DNA of 64,000 nt from Planctomycetota bacterium (GTDB taxonomy: Bacteria; Planctomycetota; UBA1135; JACQFD01): the NCBI GenBank assembly GCA_016792805.1, contig JAEUHX010000069.1, forward strand, positions 1 to 64,000. The letters are read 5' to 3'. A program made the translations under genes and the position numbers. The notes beneath the pieces were generated by a model, which did not search any database, was not told the DNA's origin, and saw only the letters and a program-made list of their open reading frames with translations. Numbering within the stretch: the first letter of the stretch is position 1; each line of letters opens with the position of its first letter. Shown piece by piece: positions 61,824 to 64,000 of the stretch.

Positions 61824-62924
61824 ATGACCGAACCGCCGCCGACGAATCTCCGCTCCGAGCTCCTCGAGCGGACCCACGCCTGTCCGGAGCCCGAATGGTC
61901 GGAGGTGGCGACCCTCCTCAGAGATGCCTTCGGCGCCGATCTCGCCTTTTTGTGGATTTTTCATCGATTCGGCGGTGCGGAGCTCCTGTCGACGGCCGGC
62001 GGTAATGGGGAGCACTCCCACTCCTGGACCATTTCGGAGCTCAGCAGCAACCCCTACCTGACCTTCGCCGCGCAATGCTGCGAGCAGGAGTCGGTGCCGG
62101 TCGTGGAGGAGGGTGACCGCTCGCTTCCACCGGAGAGCGTTCGAGACTCGGGGTTCTTCCGCGAGGTGCTGGAGCCGATGCGCGCTGACGACACGCTGGC
62201 GGCCTATTTCCCCGACCAGGGGCGAGCGCTGGGGCATTTGCTTCTCGCCCGCGCGCCCCGCGCCGCGCGCTACGGCGAGAAGGAACTGCAGGGGCTGCGC
62301 TCGGTCGTGGACATTTTGGGCTCCGCGCTCGCGCGAACGCGTGCCATGGGCGAGCTGCGTCACCGCGCGGCGGCGCTCGAGTATCGGCTCCAGGCGATGT
62401 CGGGAGGATTTGTGCTCTTCGACGGGTGGGGCCGTCCCATTGACTCCGACGAAGCGGGAGAGCGCGCCGCGGCTGCGTGCGGCGGGGCGCTGCTTGACGC
62501 CGTTCGCCGAATCGCCGCTGCGATTCCGATGGGCACTACGCGCTTGGCCGAATCGAAGACCACAAGCAGCACTCTCGAGATTCACGGCCAGAAGGTCCGG
62601 CTTTTCGGCCGGGCGCTCAGCGGACGCCTCCGCGTGTGGTGCTTCTTCGCATCTCCCGCGCTCCAGACTGTGCCGCTTACCACAATTCATGTTCCTGCAA
62701 ATGTTTCGTTCACTTCGCGGGAACGTGAGGTGCTCGTGCTTCTCGCGAAGGGTCTCGACAACCAGAGCCTCGCACAGGAGCTGGGCATCGGCCTCTACAC
62801 CACAAAAGATCACCTCAAGGCGATCTTCCGAAAGCTCAACGTTCGAACGCGCGCAGAAGCTGTTGCATTCCTTGCTTCCGGCGTCGAGCCTGTGCGAAAG
62901 CGCAGCGACCGCACTGTAACTTAG
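61824..62924 (+). CDS. LuxR-type transcriptional regulator with sensor domain (copy 2)
   Basis: 366 residues from ATG 61824, 200 bp after copy 1. The same three-part layout: GAF-like N-terminus (LRDAFGADLAFLWIFHRFGG, ALGHLLLARAPRAARYGEKELQGLRSV), a PAS-like middle, and the HTH FTSREREVLVLLAKGLDNQSLAQEL. Copies are clearly duplicated, most conserved in the HTH and the YTTKDHLKAIFRKL segment. Different N-terminal residues suggest different signals. Confidence 0.9.
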   Translation: MTEPPPTNLRSELLERTHACPEPEWSEVATLLRDAFGADLAFLWIFHRFGGAELLSTAGGNGEHSHSWTISELSSNPYLTFAAQCCEQESVPVVEEGDRSLPPESVRDSGFFREVLEPMRADDTLAAYFPDQGRALGHLLLARAPRAARYGEKELQGLRSVVDILGSALARTRAMGELRHRAAALEYRLQAMSGGFVLFDGWGRPIDSDEAGERAAAACGGALLDAVRRIAAAIPMGTTRLAESKTTSSTLEIHGQKVRLFGRALSGRLRVWCFFASPALQTVPLTTIHVPANVSFTSREREVLVLLAKGLDNQSLAQELGIGLYTTKDHLKAIFRKLNVRTRAEAVAFLASGVEPVRKRSDRTVT

Positions 62925-62933
62925 TTACAGTGC
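62911..62933. terminator. Bidirectional hairpin at convergent gene ends
   Basis: GCACTGTAAC and GTTACAGTGC pair perfectly around TTA, and the stop codon of the second LuxR gene lies in the loop. Both neighbouring genes end at this hairpin. There is no T-tract, so termination strength is uncertain. Confidence 0.6.
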
Positions 62934-62935
62934 CG

Positions 62936-63508
62936 TCAGCGCGCGGCGCGCTCGTCGAGGAAGCGCAGCATGGCCCGGCAGAATTCGGGCAGGTCGTCGG
63001 GAGTCCGCGAACTCACGAGATTGCGATCGACCACGACCGCCTCGTCCGACCAGAGGGCGCCGGCGTTCACCACGTCGTCGCGGATGGCGCCCACGGAGGT
63101 CATCCGGCGTCCGCGAACGATCCCCGCCGAGACCGGGACCCATGGGCCATGGCAGATCGAAGCCACAAGGGCGCCGCGGCGGTCGAGTTCCGCCACGAGA
63201 TTCAAGACGACGCGCGAGCGCCGCAGACGGTCGGGCGCCCAGCCGCCGGGGATGACGATCCCGTCGAGCGCTGAGGCCGAGAGCGCCTCGAAGGTCACGT
63301 CCTCCTTCTGGGGATATCCATGCTTCCCGCTGTATTTCCCGCGGCCTGGTCCCGCCACCACCACCTCGACGCCGTGCTCCAGCAGACGTAGCCGCGGGTA
63401 CTGGAGCTCGAGATCCTCGTAGTGGTCCTCGACGAGGATGGCGACGCGCAGGGCGTTCGGACGGGTGCGAGGCGGCTTCTCGGCGACGCGGCGCAGCTTC
63501 TTGGGCAT
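62936..63508 (-). CDS. DJ-1/PfpI-superfamily protein
   Basis: 190 residues from ATG 63508. A ~18-residue basic N-terminus precedes the fold: VAILVEDHYEDLELQYPRLRLLEHG, DGIVIPGGWAPDRLR, and the nucleophile elbow ASICHGPW with Cys119-His120. This is the PfpI/YhbO/DJ-1 class, linked to glyoxalase, deglycase or stress functions. The glutamate that assists the cysteine is probably in VEDHYED. It is divergent from the tex-like gene. Confidence 0.92.
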   Translation of the reverse strand: MPKKLRRVAEKPPRTRPNALRVAILVEDHYEDLELQYPRLRLLEHGVEVVVAGPGRGKYSGKHGYPQKEDVTFEALSASALDGIVIPGGWAPDRLRRSRVVLNLVAELDRRGALVASICHGPWVPVSAGIVRGRRMTSVGAIRDDVVNAGALWSDEAVVVDRNLVSSRTPDDLPEFCRAMLRFLDERAAR

Positions 63509-63596
63509 GGGTTCCCTTACCTAGAGCAAGGAGCGGGGAGCATACCCGTGGGCACGCTCCGTCGCGGGTGATAGCATCTTCCGCCGCTGCCCCCAA

Positions 63597-64000
63597 ATGT
63601 TGCCCGCGAACGTCCAAAGCCGCCTCGCATCCGAGTTCCATATCTCCGCGGAAGCCGTCGCCTCGTTTGAGGAGAAGGTTGCCGCTGGCGATCCCATCCC
63701 TTACCTCGTGCGCCGTTTCCCCGACCTCTTCCCGGGGCTCGGAATCCATGCGCTTCGGCGGCTTCGCAGCCGTATCGAGGACGCGCGCGAGCTCGAGCAA
63801 CGCCGTGCGAATCTGTTGAAATCGCTCGACTCGCTCGGCGAGGCTGGCGAGGCGTTGCGGGGGCTCGTGAAGGCCGCCCACGATGCCCACCAGCTCGATG
63901 ACGTCTCCGCCCACCTGCGCAAGCACAAGGGCACGCGCGGCGCCGAAGCCGTCGCCAAGGGGCTTGAGCCGCTTGCGGACGTCATGGCCATCGGGAAAAA
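63597..64000 (+). CDS. Tex-like S1 transcription accessory protein, 5' end only
   Basis: 134 codons from ATG 63597 before the window ends; no stop codon is seen. The translation has the Tex N-terminal pattern: LASEFHISAEAVASFEEKVAAGDPIPYLVRR, IEDARELEQRRANLLKSL, ALRGLVKAAHDAHQLDDV and AVAKGLEPLADVMAIG. In full-length Tex proteins this is followed by a YqgF-like domain, HhH and S1. Residues differ from the usual TIPFIARYRKE (here PIPYLVRRF), so it may be a diverged member. Confidence 0.8.
   Translation, partial: MLPANVQSRLASEFHISAEAVASFEEKVAAGDPIPYLVRRFPDLFPGLGIHALRRLRSRIEDARELEQRRANLLKSLDSLGEAGEALRGLVKAAHDAHQLDDVSAHLRKHKGTRGAEAVAKGLEPLADVMAIGK

Overview
The window is high-GC bacterial chromosomal DNA with 45 protein-coding genes that I can support (one of them weakly), two gene remnants, no rRNA, tRNA or CRISPR array that I could find, and long non-coding blocks made of palindromes. 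Signal peptides, GT9/GT2 glycosyltransferases, sulfatase-fold proteins, an ECF sigma factor fused to a membrane/extracytoplasmic tail, twin VIT/vWA proteins and sparse Shine-Dalgarno sequences suggest a Gram-negative-type planctomycete-like bacterium. This is inference, not proof; a myxobacterium-like genome is the main alternative.

Layout. 1-870: palindromic repeat block with a 21-bp minisatellite. 871-12119: two paralogous secreted VIT/vWA proteins around an SGNH hydrolase and an alpha/beta-hydrolase, then a response regulator/histidine kinase pair. 12120-13464: second repeat block, an inverted relative of the first with two 226-bp tandem units. 13465-21877: one tightly packed plus-strand run (membrane mannosyltransferase type, GT9, Dpm1-type GT2, two sulfatase-fold proteins, small membrane protein, radical SAM/SPASM protein, membrane GT2), most likely a cell-surface glycan pathway. 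21907-24798: parvulin-type isomerase and TypA. 24799-30042: a disturbed accessory patch with an HTH protein, a yhcG-type nuclease gene broken by a 161-bp palindromic element, two PrcB-domain paralogues, a DUF1992 relic and an orphan glycine-rich membrane protein. 30043-32427: intact DUF1992 gene and a HEAT-repeat exported protein. 32428-33202: third repeat block.

33203-36888: heterodimeric ABC exporter. 37100-38757: DUF47/PiT phosphate uptake pair. 38801-43281: two secreted zinc peptidases (M28, and M4/M36-like). 43345-46420: K+ channel/TrkA-like protein and a TIGR03960-type radical SAM protein. 46591-50016: RNA polymerase omega, an exported coiled-coil protein, and an SDR/RidA pair. 50045-55883: orphan regulator-like protein, ECF sigma fusion, RpiA, and a cytochrome c-FTR1 fusion. 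55884-56933: fourth repeat block. 56934-60070: NitT/TauT-type ABC importer. 60071-60465: a region with a plus-strand intrinsic terminator and probable structured RNA. 60466-62924: two paralogous LuxR-type regulators. 62936-64000: DJ-1/PfpI protein and the 5' end of a tex-like gene that runs off the window.

The most informative non-coding signal is a family of roughly 160-bp palindromic elements. One copy sits inside the yhcG gene, and removing exactly 163 bp restores the reading frame. Two 159-bp copies lie in repeat blocks 1 and 4, while the homologous site in block 2 is empty. Large hairpins in these blocks differ between copies yet keep their pairing.
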